NCBI RefSeq assembly: GCF_040712315.1
Contig: NC_134017.1
Location: forward strand, 29,433,273 to 29,497,272
Direction: 5' to 3'
Length of the DNA: 64,000 nucleotides
Origin: Castanea sativa
Lineage: Eukaryota > Streptophyta > Magnoliopsida > Fagales > Fagaceae
Part shown: positions 23,267 through 33,564 of the stretch, in pieces
Position numbering within the stretch: position 1 is the stretch's first letter
How the letters are laid out: every line of letters begins with the position of its first letter
Made by a program: the position numbers and the translations under genes
Notes under the pieces: generated by a model
Database searches by the model: none
What the model was told of the DNA's origin: nothing
The model's input: the letters and a program-made list of their open reading frames with translations, nothing else

Positions 23267-23704
23267 CATCTCTCTACTTCACTAATGTGATATTTTATGA
23301 TAGGGTGCAAACTTATAGCCATGGATTATTCTTTTAAATTTAACCCAATGTTTTTCTTATATTTTTCTATTTTTTAATCATAAATATTTTGTTTTATTTC
23401 AATAATTTCTCAGATGTGAATCATTTGATTCTTTAATATTTTTTCTTCTTCTTTTAGAAGTTTTAATATCTGAACTTAATTTTAAGTTATTTTTTGTAGT
23501 ATCTGAAATTGTTTGACAATTTTTTTGTAAGCCATTGCACATTCAAGTAATGACTTCTTCTTCAAATTTTAACACAAATTGAAGTCATACAAAAGCAAAT
23601 CATGTAATGATGTAATTTCTTAATCAATTTAAGATTTTAAAAACTTATTTTAGTCTACCTCACAAATAGGTAGGTTTCCGTACATCGCACGGGTTAGTGA
23701 CTAG
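22876..23704 (+). mobile_element. Non-autonomous Helitron-like element
   Basis: The 5' end TCTATATATATAAAACC follows an A. The 3' end has a small hairpin (CCGT...ACGG within CCGTACATCGCACGGG) followed by TTAGTGA and CTAG, the hairpin-plus-CTRR end expected for Helitrons. The hairpin is mutated and the base after CTAG is A rather than T. It encodes no Rep/helicase. An internal near-duplicate ('aactctacctctttaacaag' type) occurs twice before the TTA microsatellite. Confidence 0.45.
23192..23266. repeat. (TTA)n microsatellite
   Basis: About 25 uninterrupted ATT units lie inside the Helitron-like element. The open frames across it are poly-Ile and poly-Leu artefacts. Confidence 0.95.
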
Positions 23705-23908
23705 AAACCTAAAAAAAGAAAATTTAAAATAATTTATGCTCTCTCTTTTTAACAAATCTATTTCATGATTAAGATTAAATATTACAAAACTAAATATATC
23801 TAATGACATGTCATTTAGTTAAGTTGTGAATTCTCGTAGGTGTTTTTTTTTTTGGCTTTATTATGTGCTAAATTAATTTGTTGTAATTCCACACGCGCAC
23901 GCGTGCGA

Positions 23909-23994
<86 letters not shown>

Positions 23995-24649
23995 GGGGTT
24001 TAATGTACTTGGTTTGGTTTAGGGATTTTGATGAAGAATTGCAAGATTAGTGGAATTCAAGACTGACTAACGAGTGGTTCATGACTATTAGCACCCGTGA
24101 GTTTGCATGTGAGGAGCGTGTGAGGAATTTTGAAAGTTGGTTAGAGCTGGAGAACTTGAGAGTGGGCCTACCTGCAAGTGACTTACGTGGGCCCCTAGAT
24201 AGCTCATCCCCTAGATCTTAAACTATGCTTTATTTTTTCTCTACTATACATCCCTTTCCCATGGATTTTAACCTAGAGATATGGGGTTTAATAAATCAGA
24301 AACACAAACCTTGAGAGTGTGAGAATTGTGCCTTTCATTAAAAAGTCAAATACCTTAGTTTCTCTACACCTCTTCACTCTCACAACTACCATACGAATGA
24401 GAGGAGATTCTATCCTTCACCTTCTTCACCATATTGAGTATTGATTTTTGTTTGGACATTTGGGAAGCATTAGAGTTTGACCACATTTTCAACCATGGAG
24501 GCTTGGTGGTGCAACCGGGTGGCATTGTAGGATCTGGAAAGCTAGTGAAGGCAAAATTCTTTGAAATCTGTTGGTAGCTAGAACTTAAAGAGCTCAAATA
24601 CATTGAGTAGCTTAGTCTTGGAGGATCTTTGTGTATTCTTATTGTGAGA
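23705..24649. other. Non-coding DNA, possible LTR scrap
   Basis: A 123-codon open frame on the minus strand at 24364-24735 has no recognisable domain and overlaps the start of the next repeat block, so I do not call it a gene. TTTAATAAATC and a T-rich stretch at 24200-24330 resemble the R-U5 of an LTR. Confidence 0.35.
23891..23991. repeat. Compound CG/CA/TA dinucleotide tract
   Basis: Almost pure alternating purine-pyrimidine: CACGCGCACGCGTGCG, a run of about 22 CA units, then about 16 TA units. Such tracts can adopt left-handed or cruciform structure. Confidence 0.9.
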
Positions 24650-25512
24650 GGCCACAAAATATGGGCCCTCTCAAAAACAGATTCGTGTGCTTTTAAGGGC
24701 ACCTCTCTTTTAGGGTAGTGGTGTAGAGTCGCCACTTATTTTTTATACAAAAAAAAAAAAAAAAAAAAAACTAAATACAAGATACATATTCAAAATACTT
24801 CGAATGTCATTCATTGAATAAAAAAAAAATTTTTGGTAAATTAACCTTACAAGGCTTTGGGTCCTAGTTACAATCTATGTAAAAGAATGCAAAGCTTTAG
24901 TCCTAGTTACAATCTACCAAAATTAAAAGACAAAGCACTAATCTATCTATCCAAAAATCCTAAGCTCGAAGGCCAGGTTACAGAATGAGAAGGTGTTAGG
25001 CACCTATTCTGCCCAGACAGAGTCTGGTTTTCTAGACCCTAATAACCAATATACCATTTTTTGCATGATGTTGAATGATATGTTATAATGCACATGACAA
25101 ACACTTGACAAAAATTAATCTAAATAAATTTGCCTTATGAATATGTCCTCTTTTTAAAGAAAAATTAAATATGTTTTGGAAATTTTTAAAAAAAAACTAA
25201 GACTTGGTTTGTAAAAAAATCATATCTGTTTTTGTAAAAAAAAAAATATATATATATTTTGTTAAAAAGAATCAAATCTATTTTGCAACGTAAAAAAAAA
25301 AAATAAAGGTTTGTAAAAGAAAAATCAGATCTATTTTTAGAAACAAAAAATAAAAAGACTTTTTGAAAGAGGTTTCACATTTATGAGGTAAATTTATTAT
25401 GCATGCATCACATATTAAAAAAAAAAAAAAATTCAACCTAACTTTCAATCCTTTCTTTTTAAATTTCAAAATTTGCAATTTTGTAACAAAGAAAACTTTT
25501 TAGAAAAAAAAA

Positions 25513-26175
25513 AATCAGATATGTATTTAATGAAAATACAGATTAGTTTTGTGTTAAAAAATCAGATCTGTATTTAATGAAAACACAAATCAGTTTTGTG
25601 TTAAAAAATCAGATCTAATCATTTTTTGAGTTAAAAAAAAAATCATATCTGTATTTAATGAGAATACATATAAGTTTTGTGTTAAAAAAATCAAATCTGT
25701 ATTTTAAAAAATACAGATCAGTTTTGAGTTTTGAAAAAAAATCAGATCTGAAAATATAGATTAGTTTGGAGTTAAAAAAAAAACTCAGATCTGAGAATAC
25801 AAATCAGTTTTTGAGTTAAAAAAATTAGATCCGTATTTAATGAGAATACAGATAAGTTTTTTGTTAAAAAATTAGATATGTATTTTAAAAAAATACAAAT
25901 CAGTTTTGAGTTTTGAAAGAAAATCAGATTTGAAAATAAAGATCAGTTTGGAGTTAAAAAAAAATCAAAATTGAAAATACAGATCTGTTTTTTGAATTTA
26001 AAAAAATCAGATTTGAAAATAGATATCAGTTTTGAGTTTAAAAAATCAGATCTGAAAATACAGATTAGTTTTGAATTTAGAAAAAAAAATCAGATCTAAA
26101 AATACAAATCAGTTTTGAGTTTTGAAAAAAATCAGATCTGAAAATATAGATCAGTTTTGAGTTTTGAAATAATCT
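25513..26175. repeat. Tandem hairpin array 1
   Basis: About 15 diverged units of 40-52 bp run on the scheme A-rich, TCAGATCTGTATTT, AATGA, AAATACAGATCAG, TTTTGAGTT. In the longer units the two halves pair as an 11-bp stem around AATGA. Shorter units have lost the left half-stem (TCAGATCTGAAAATACAGAT). Earlier, worn units extend back to about 25200. No coding potential. Confidence 0.8.
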
Positions 26176-26569
26176 TTGATAGTCATTAGCAGATTTTGAA
26201 ACTTAAGAAAAAGAATTACAATAAACAATTGTTACGGTTATTACACAAATTAATAATAGAAGATCAAGGTTAACACAAAAGACAAACAGAGAATAGATAA
26301 CTTGGAGACACTATATTGTTTTCCTTAGATAATATTTGCCCCTACACTATTGTTGCTAAAGGATTATCGCAAATTTGTCCTCAGGATACAACCAAGATGT
26401 TAGATTCTACAGATAGCAATTCTGGAGAATGATCACAGGATTTCTTGTGTTTCTCTAAAACTTACTATTTATACCCATAAGGCACGTATGGAGAGTTAAA
26501 ATGTTTCATAAAACCGTTAATAAGGCTTGAAACCTCTTCAACTTGTGAGAGACCTCGAGAATCAGGTGC
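26176..26569. other. Spacer within LTR-like block
   Basis: Non-coding. The minus strand carries GGGTATAAATAGTAAG (26459-26476), a TATA-like element, and a leader-like sequence below it, so this may be a promoter segment of an LTR nested in the block. Nothing else recognised. Confidence 0.35.
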
Positions 26570-27434
26570 TTTCAAAAGAGAGATTTTTGGACTGCTTTTA
26601 AGAGCACCTCTTTTTTTGGGTAAGTGGTGTAAAGTCGCCACTTATTTTAAATAAAAAATAAATACAAAATACATGATTGAATTGTTCCTCTATCATTGAT
26701 TGAATAAAGAAGGTACACATTTAATAAATTGAAAATTACATGGCTTTGGGTCCTAGTTACAAACTACCAAATATTTACATGGCATTTTGTCCTAGTTAGA
26801 AATTACCCAAAATAAAAGAATAAAAATAAGGCATAGATCTACCTATCTAAAAGAACTAGATTTGCAGGCTAGGTTACAGAATGGGAAGGTGTTAGACACC
26901 CATTCTGCCTAGACAGAGTTTGATCTTTTAGACTCTTATGACCAATGTACCCTTAATGCATGATATGAATGATATGTTGAACATGCATGAAAAAAACTAT
27001 ATTACACAAGTCTATTTATGAATACCCTCTTCTTTTGAGAAAACTTCAGATATGTGTTATGGTAAAAATTGATTTGGTTTAGAAAGAATCAGATCTGTTT
27101 TTGTGTATTTGAAAAACTAGTTTTTGGTGAAAGAAAAATCAGATCTTTTTTTGGGATAAAGTAAAACACAATCTTTTGGTTAAAAAATATCAGATTTGTT
27201 TTTTGGGATCGAGAAAAATTGGTTTTTGGGTTTGTAAAAATTAGATCTGTTTTTGCAATAAAAGAATGGTTTTTTTTTTCTTTTGTAGAGGATTAGAAAA
27301 AATCAGATCTGCTTTTTCTATGGAAAAAGAATTTTAGAAGAGGATTATATTCATAAAATCAACCTATGCAATATGCATCAAACAAAACTACTCATGATTT
27401 TTTTTTTAATTTCAAAATTTGCTTTGTTTAAAAA

Positions 27435-27896
27435 ATTAGATCTACATTTAAAGAAAATATAGATTAGTTTTTTTATTAAAAAAATTTAAATTTGTATCTA
27501 AGGAAAATACAAATCAGTTTTTAATTTTTTTTATAATTCAGATCTACATCTAATGAAAATATAGATCAATTTTGCTTTTAAAAAAAAATTCAGATTTACA
27601 TCTAAGGAAGATGCAAATATGTTTTTTTTATTAAGAAAAATTCAGATCTACATCTAATGAAGATGTAGATCAGATTGATTAAAGAAAAATTCAGATCTAC
27701 ATCTAATGAAGATGTAGATTAATTTTTTTGATTAAGGACAAATTTAGATCTACATCTAATGAAGATGTAGATCAGTTTTTTATTAAAGAAAAATTCAAAT
27801 CTACATCTAATGAAGATGTAGATCTGTTTTTGATTAAAGAAAAATTCAGATCTACATCTAATGAAGATGTAGATCCGTTTTTAATTAAGAAAAGTA
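27435..27896. repeat. Tandem hairpin array 2
   Basis: Nine units of 49-52 bp run on the scheme ATTCAGATCTACATCT, AATGA, AGATGTAGATCAG, T-rich, ATTAAAGAAAA. GATCTACATCT pairs perfectly with AGATGTAGATC (11 bp) around the AATGA loop. The last five units (27640-27896) are nearly identical, so the array expanded recently. Its 51-base period creates an open frame repeating IKEKFRSTSNEDVD, which is a by-product. Array 1 uses a different stem sequence with the same loop. Confidence 0.85.
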
Positions 27897-27999
27897 TATT
27901 AACAAGCAGATTTTTGAAATAAAAAAGATCTTAACAATAAAAACACCATACACATATTCTAATAAAGAAAATATGGATAACACATGAGATGATCATTGC

Positions 28000-30459
28000 A
28001 AAATCAATACTAAACAAATATTTATTCATGCATCAAAATAAAAAGAGATAGAAGAAAATAGAAGTAAAGAAAAGAAAAGCTACCTCTTGCATGGACGTAC
28101 TCTTTTTCTCAATAGAATATTTTAGGGTTCAAAGAAATTTATGCAATTGTCTTTGAAACCTAAAAACCCTAGTTTTTAAAGAGAGAATATCAGAAAGGGG
28201 AGTCAGAAATATGAGAATTTTGAGAGCGTAAAAACGTGTCTCTCTCCCCAGGAAAAATGTGTGTTGAATTTTGAGATCTAGCCTTTAATTATAGGGACTA
28301 GAATACTTAAAAAATAAGCAATGACGCTTAGAATATGAACCGAGATGCGTCCTTCTGTGAGAAACTCGAAAAAGATGTGTTTTATCATCACCCAAAGACC
28401 GTCAGGCCAAAACCCTAATAGGTGCCATTTGGCACTTTGAAAGTGCCGAATAGCACTCTTGGACACCAATCACGCTTTCAAGTTCAGGTGCCTTTTGGAT
28501 TCATTTTTTAGGTTTTCTTGAGCCGGGAGTTGGACTTAGACATGTTTTCAACCCATAGTCTAAGATTTTTTTTTTTTAAACTCTTTTCTGGATAATACAG
28601 GTCTTTTCAGTAACAATTATCTTTTAGATAAATATTCTAAAATAAATCTTGATAAAGTTCAGATTATCCATAATTTTATCGTTATCCAATTATCTCCTTT
28701 TATTCCCATGCAAGCAAGCCTATCTTGGACATTAATTATCAACCAATCACAAAATTATTTAATTAATTTTAATTGTTTAACCAATCATAATTAATTTAAA
28801 TTAATCATGCATGGCCGACTCTACCTAGACACAATGCATGCTAACTGTGCAAACTTAATCATGCGATATCTTTCAATCCGACGGTCCGATTTGGAAACCG
28901 AGCATACCGTCGCAACTGTTAGAACCTCAAGATTTTTTTTATGAAATGCAATGAACAAATTAATGCATGTAATGCAATGATGAATTTTGGGTACATAAAT
29001 GGTCATTCTAGTCATCTTGCTTGATTAAATCATGGGTGCAAAATTGAGTGTCTACACAACCTTTCTGAACGGTCACCAGGAAATTCTGTAGAAAATCTTG
29101 TTTCACGATTTTCGATTGGTCAAAAATTACTTTCAATCGATCGAGTGCTATTTTGGATCTATCAAATAGGAATCGAAAAGCGATTGAGACATCTAGAAAC
29201 TCTAGGATTATTTTCTTACCATTTTCGATCGATCGAGCCAAAGTTTCGACCGATAGAAAATGCTGTATTTCAAATTTTCACTTAGAAAATTCTAGAACTT
29301 GAATTTTCACTTTATGAAACAATATTCTTCAAACTCAAACATCATTATTACAATTTATCCATATATGTACCTATATATACAACAACAATAATCTAAGAAT
29401 AAAGAAAATTCTAGCAAATTATCTAAGCATGGTAATTATATATCAAGAACAAGACATAATAAAACATGCTAAACATATTCATGCATCAAACAATAACAAA
29501 AATTAATGGAGGAAGAAAAGAAAGAAGAAAAACAAAATACCTCTTGCATGAGCATTCTCTTCTAATGAAAGAATATTTTAGAAATCAAAGAAGTTTGTTC
29601 ACCTCTTTGAAACCTAAAATACTTTACTTACAAAAAAGAAGTTCCTAAAGTAACAGCCTCCAGAACGTCTTTAACGTAAGAGGAATTGAAAAGTTAGAAG
29701 AGAAAAGCCCCTAGTTTTGATTTGTTTCCTCTATTTATAGAGGTTGGGATGCTTCAAAAAATAAGTTGAATGAGGTCAAATATGAATTGGAAAGCGTCCT
29801 TATCTCTAAAAAGTAAAAAAATATAGGCTTTATCTTAATCAGGAGGTCCCCGGGCCAAGCCGAAAATTTGGGCCAATGGCCCTCTTGGGTGCCGAGTTTG
29901 CGTTTGAGTTCTAGTCTCATTTGGAATCCCTTTTTGAGGATTTTTGAGCTAGGAACCGCACCTAGATGCATTTTTAATTCGTATTCTAAAAATTAATCAC
30001 TTTTTCTTGATATTCAAGTCATTAAAGTGATAATTATCTTGTAGCTAAATATTCCAAAAAGGCTTGATTAATTACAACTTCTTTGTTATCTGATTATCCA
30101 CTTTATTTTCATGCAAGCAAGTCTATTTTTAACACTAACTAACAACCAATCATAGAATTATTTAATTAATTTTAATTTTTTAGTCAATCACTATTAATTT
30201 AAATTAATCATACATGGTCGATTCCACCCAAACAAAGTGCATACAGACCGTGAAAACTTGATCATGTGATGTCTTTCAAGCCGATGGTCCGATTTAGAAA
30301 TCGAACATATCATCACGACCGTTAGAACCTCAAGATCATTTTTATGATATGCAATGAATGAATTAATGAATGTAATACAACTCTAAATTTTGGGTATATG
30401 AATGGTCACGCTAGTCATTTTTCAAGATTAAATTATGTGTGCAAAATGGGGTGTCTACA
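28000..30459 (-). repeat. Long direct repeat of LTR end
   Basis: 28000-29056 and about 29450-30459 are homologous along their length: shared 'attcatgcatcaaa', 'tacctcttgcatg', 'gaatattttag', 'ccaatcac', 'atgcaagcaagtctat' and a final 'gtgtctaca'. Each reads as the first ~1 kb of the same minus-strand LTR, starting TGTAGACAC. A TATA-like CTATAAATAG on the minus strand is clear in the right copy (about 29728-29740). Together they suggest nested or tandem insertion of one family. Confidence 0.65.
29057..29449. other. Spacer between LTR-like copies
   Basis: Non-coding. Words of the type 'ttcgatcgatcgag' and 'tcgaccgata' recur between 29110 and 29270, probably from short decayed repeats. Nothing else recognised. 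Confidence 0.4.
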
Positions 30460-30711
30460 CTTATACTTCAACTCATTTACTAATGTATCATTTCTGATTT
30501 GTCAGGCCGCGAAGAGGTTTTCCTCCAAATTCTCTAGTTTTCCTCTTCGATAACACATTTGGTGTTATCTTTGGTTTGCACCCTCTTTACTTACTATTTT
30601 TTACATTATTGCATTGTTCAATTATGTTTATTCATGCTATTAATGGATGCTTTGGTTAATTAATTGGGTAATTAAGTAAATTCCGCTTTAATTTTGTTTA
30701 GTCTAATATTG

Positions 30712-30898
30712 AGATATGTTATTTCCACAACATTTTCACAATACTTTTACAATAAATAGTGATAAGTTGTTACTAGCTGTTACTAATAGATTAAAAAAAG
30801 AAAAATTCAGTGATAGTTTTTAGCTAAACCCAATAACAATTTACCACTTAATATTTATTGTGAAAGTTTTATGAAAATGTTGTGCACTTAGCATATCT
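30712..30898. mobile_element. MITE with long terminal inverted repeats
   Basis: The 5' end AGATATGTTATTTCCACAAC and the complement of the 3' end AGATATGCTAAGTGCACAAC begin inverted arms that continue for about 55 bases (ATTTTCACAAT, ACAATAAATA, TGTTA). No coding content. It is related to the element at 41100-41279 through the CACAACATTTTCACAA core. Confidence 0.65.
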
Positions 30899-31439
30899 TA
30901 AAATTAATTAAGGGGTATCTAAAATTGGAGGGTCTAGAAAAACAGCACCTAGTATTTGGCTAGTACAACTTTCATATTTTAAAATTTCAAATGAGGTCTT
31001 CTACAACACCTGGTCCATGAAAAAAAACGGTGATGAAGTTGGCTTTTTCCATTTTACTTAAAATAAGTGTCCTTGAAAGAAGGGGGTAACTAAAATTGTA
31101 GGGTCTAGAAAAACAGCACCTAGTATTTGGCTAGTGCAACATTCACATTTTACAATTTCAAATGAGGTCGTCTACAGCACTTGGTCCATGAAAAAAAAAA
31201 ATTTCAACGGTGATGAAGTTGACTTTTCCCATTTTACTTGAAATAAGTGTCCTTGAAAGAAGGGGGCAACTAAAATTGTAGGGTCTAGAAAAACAGCACC
31301 TAGTATTTGGCTAGTGCAACATTCACATTTTACAATTTCAAATGAGGTCTTCTACAACACTTGGTCCATGAAAAAAAATTCAACAGTGATGAAGTTGACT
31401 TTTTCCATTTTACTTGAAATAAGTGTCCTTGAAAGAAGG

Positions 31440-31843
31440 GGAGCATTCTCATTAAGAATTGTAAATACTATAAATGCTAAATTTTAGCATCAAGTTTGTA
31501 AAAAGCATACTTCATCAAGAATTATTAATCTTGTTTCTCAAAAAAAAAAAAAAAAGAATTGTAAATCCTATTAATTTTGCAATCTAGCTACAATGGGCCG
31601 ATATCTCTAGCAGCCCATTATAGCAAGATTGTAAAAAAAATGAATTGTTTAATGGTAGTTACTAGGTACAGAATATATGGTATGAGTGGTAGTTATTTGA
31701 AAACATAAAGAAAGAACAAAGAAAACATAAAAAAATAATAAAAAAAAGAATGGTGTATTGTAAAGTGAGATGTTAAAATAATTAAAGTAACTTTTTGAGA
31801 TGTTAAATGCTAAATTTTTTATAATTTTTAATGAGAATGCACT
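31440..31843. mobile_element. MITE inside the array, copy 1
   Basis: The ends are inverted: GAGCATTCTCATTAAGAATT on the left, and on the right the complement reads AGTGCATTCTCATTAAAAATT. The second copy is at 32191-32597. It splits the 178-bp unit array at its GGGGG/AACTAAA junction. Non-coding. The superfamily is uncertain; the GAGCATTC terminus resembles PIF/Harbinger-like MITEs. Confidence 0.6.
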
Positions 31844-32190
31844 AACTAAAATTGTAGGGTCTAGAAAAACAACACCTTGTATTTGGCTAGTGCAACTTTC
31901 ACATTTTAAAATTTCAAATGAGGTCTTCTACAACAATTGGTCCATGAAAAAAAAAATTCAACGGTGATGAAGTTGACTTTTTCCATTTTACTTCGAATAA
32001 GTGTCCTTGAAAGAAGGGGGTAACTAAAATTGTAGGGTCTAGAAAAACAGCACCTAGTATTTGGCTAGTGCAACATTCACATTTTACAATTTCAAATGAG
32101 GTCTTCTACAACACTTGGTCCATGAAAAAAAATTCAACAGTGAAGTTGACTTTTTCCATTTTACTTGAAATAAGTGTCCTTGAAAGAAGG

Positions 32191-32597
32191 GAGCATTCTT
32201 ATTAAGAATTGTAAATGCTATAAATGCTAAATTTTAACATTAAGTTTGTAAAAAGCATACTCCATCAATAATTGTAAATCCTGTTTCTCAAAAAAAAAAA
32301 AAAAAAAAAAGAATTGTAAATCCTATTAATTTTGCAATCTAGCTGCAATGAGCTGATATCTCTAGCAGCCCACTATAGTAAGATTGTAAAAATAATAATT
32401 TTTTTAATGGTAGTTACTGGGTACAGAATACATTATATGAGTGGTAGTTATTTGAAAACATAAAGAAAGAATAAAGAAAACATAAAGAAAGAAAGAAAAA
32501 AAAAAAGTGTATTGTAAAGTGAGATGTTTAAATGATTAAAATAACTTTTTGAGATGTTAAATATTAAATTTTTTACAATTCTTAACGAGAATGCTCT
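32191..32597. mobile_element. MITE inside the array, copy 2
   Basis: Same insert as at 31440-31843, with the same internal order ('tgctaaattttarcat', 'gatatctctagcagcc', 'gtggtagttatttgaaaac'). It sits at the same point of the host repeat, which shows that it arose by duplication of the array and not by a second insertion. Confidence 0.65.
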
Positions 32598-32834
32598 AAC
32601 TAAAATAGTTGGGTCTAGAAAAACAGCACCTAGTATTTCGCTAGTGCAACTTTCACATTTTAAAATTTCAAATGAGGTCTTCTACGACACTTGGTCCATG
32701 AAAAAAATATATTCAAGGGTGATGAAGTTGACTTTTTCCATTTTGCTTGAAATACGTGTCCTTGAAAGAAGGAAGCACCCAAGTATCAGGATTCAGGATA
32801 ACTTTGTGATCACCTTTTTCGTGGTATGAACAGA

Positions 32835-32843
32835 CCATATAAG
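32835..32843 (+). promoter_or_regulatory. TATA-like element of HAK5
   Basis: CATATAAGTG lies about 110 bases above the ATG at 32951, in the only unique sequence between the repeat array and the gene. The short leader between them has no upstream ATG in good context. Confidence 0.4.
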
Positions 32844-32950
32844 TGTGAACTCTCCCATTTGCCCTTGAACATAACATCCCTCTCTGAAATTAAGGCCAGA
32901 GGAAGAGAAAGTGTACTGTGCATATCATCAGAAGATCTGGGACTGCAGAA

Positions 32951-33500
32951 ATGTCAATGAACGAAGAAGAAGAAGCCGTAATTAATGAAGTAAGGCAGCA
33001 GGAAGTTATTAAAGAGCTCAAAGAGAAGAAAGTTTCAAGCCAAAAGCTGCGTGTATATGAGTCGGACATGGAAGAATCTGACGGCATTTCTGATCACCAT
33101 AATGGCCATAACTCCAAGGTCTTCCCACAGGAATTTACCTATAATTCATATATTTACTTATGGAGACACCGCTAACTTAATTTTGTTTGCACAATCAACA
33201 ACGTTTATTGCATGATTATAACTTGACATTTTAGATTTTGTTTTTGTTAGGATCTTAAGTGGTCAGTGATATTGAACCTAGCATTCCAAAGTATTGGAGT
33301 GGTGTATGGAGACATTGGCACATCCCCACTATATGTGTATGCGAGCACATTCACTGATGGTATTAAGCATAACGACGACATCCTGGGAGTACTTTCATTG
33401 ATCTACTATACACTCACCTTAATCCCTCTCATCAAGTATGTGTTCATTGTCTTACGGGCCAATGATAATGGCGAAGGTAAGATCTAATTAACAACCAATC

Positions 33501-33564
<64 letters not shown>

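Larger units (their letters stand above)
24650..26965. repeat. Direct repeat module, two copies
   Basis: Copy 1 (24650-25090) and copy 2 (26570-26965) share 'gcacctct', 'gtagagtcgccacttatttt', 'ggctttgggtcctagttac', 'ggttacagaatg', 'gaaggtgttag', 'attctgcc', 'agacagagt' and 'gcatgat'. Both are followed within 100-500 bases by a hairpin-repeat array, so the duplicated unit was probably module plus array. Confidence 0.75.
24650..29056 (-). mobile_element. Non-coding LTR-like block
   Basis: On the minus strand the block starts TGTAGACACTC at 29056, a common start for large plant LTRs. A second copy of the same start lies at 30459. The block contains two copies of a 'gtcgccactt ... ggttacagaatg ... 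aggtgttag' module (24650-25090 and 26570-26965), each followed by an array of short hairpin repeats. No coding domain is seen. Non-coding bodies of this kind are typical of LARD-like elements or very long gypsy LTRs. The left limit is uncertain. Confidence 0.45.
30914..32775. repeat. Higher-order tandem repeat upstream of HAK5
   Basis: Six copies of a ~174-180 bp unit A ('aactaaaattgtagggtcta' ... 'gtgtccttgaaagaaggggg') start at about 30914, 31088, 31268, 31844, 32022 and 32598. Two ~400-bp inserts S (31440-31843, 32191-32597) follow copies 3 and 5. The composite A+S block is exactly 576 bp both times (31268-31843 and 32022-32597), so the MITE-bearing unit was duplicated within the array. 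The array ends about 60 bp above the HAK5 TATA-like element. No coding content. Confidence 0.85.

Noticed and set aside
23094..23337. Poly-Ile and poly-Leu frames
   Set aside because: Direct product of the TTA microsatellite.
24364..24735. 123-codon frame on the minus strand
   Set aside because: No recognisable domain, overlaps a direct-repeat module, composition like AT-rich non-coding DNA.
27728..27922. Open frame with repeats of IKEKFRSTSNEDVD
   Set aside because: It is a by-product of the 51-base period of hairpin array 2; no start context, and upstream units lose the frame.
32918..32950. Earlier GTG start for HAK5
   Set aside because: Plant genes start at ATG; 32951 has an ATG in frame and the family does not need the extra residues.
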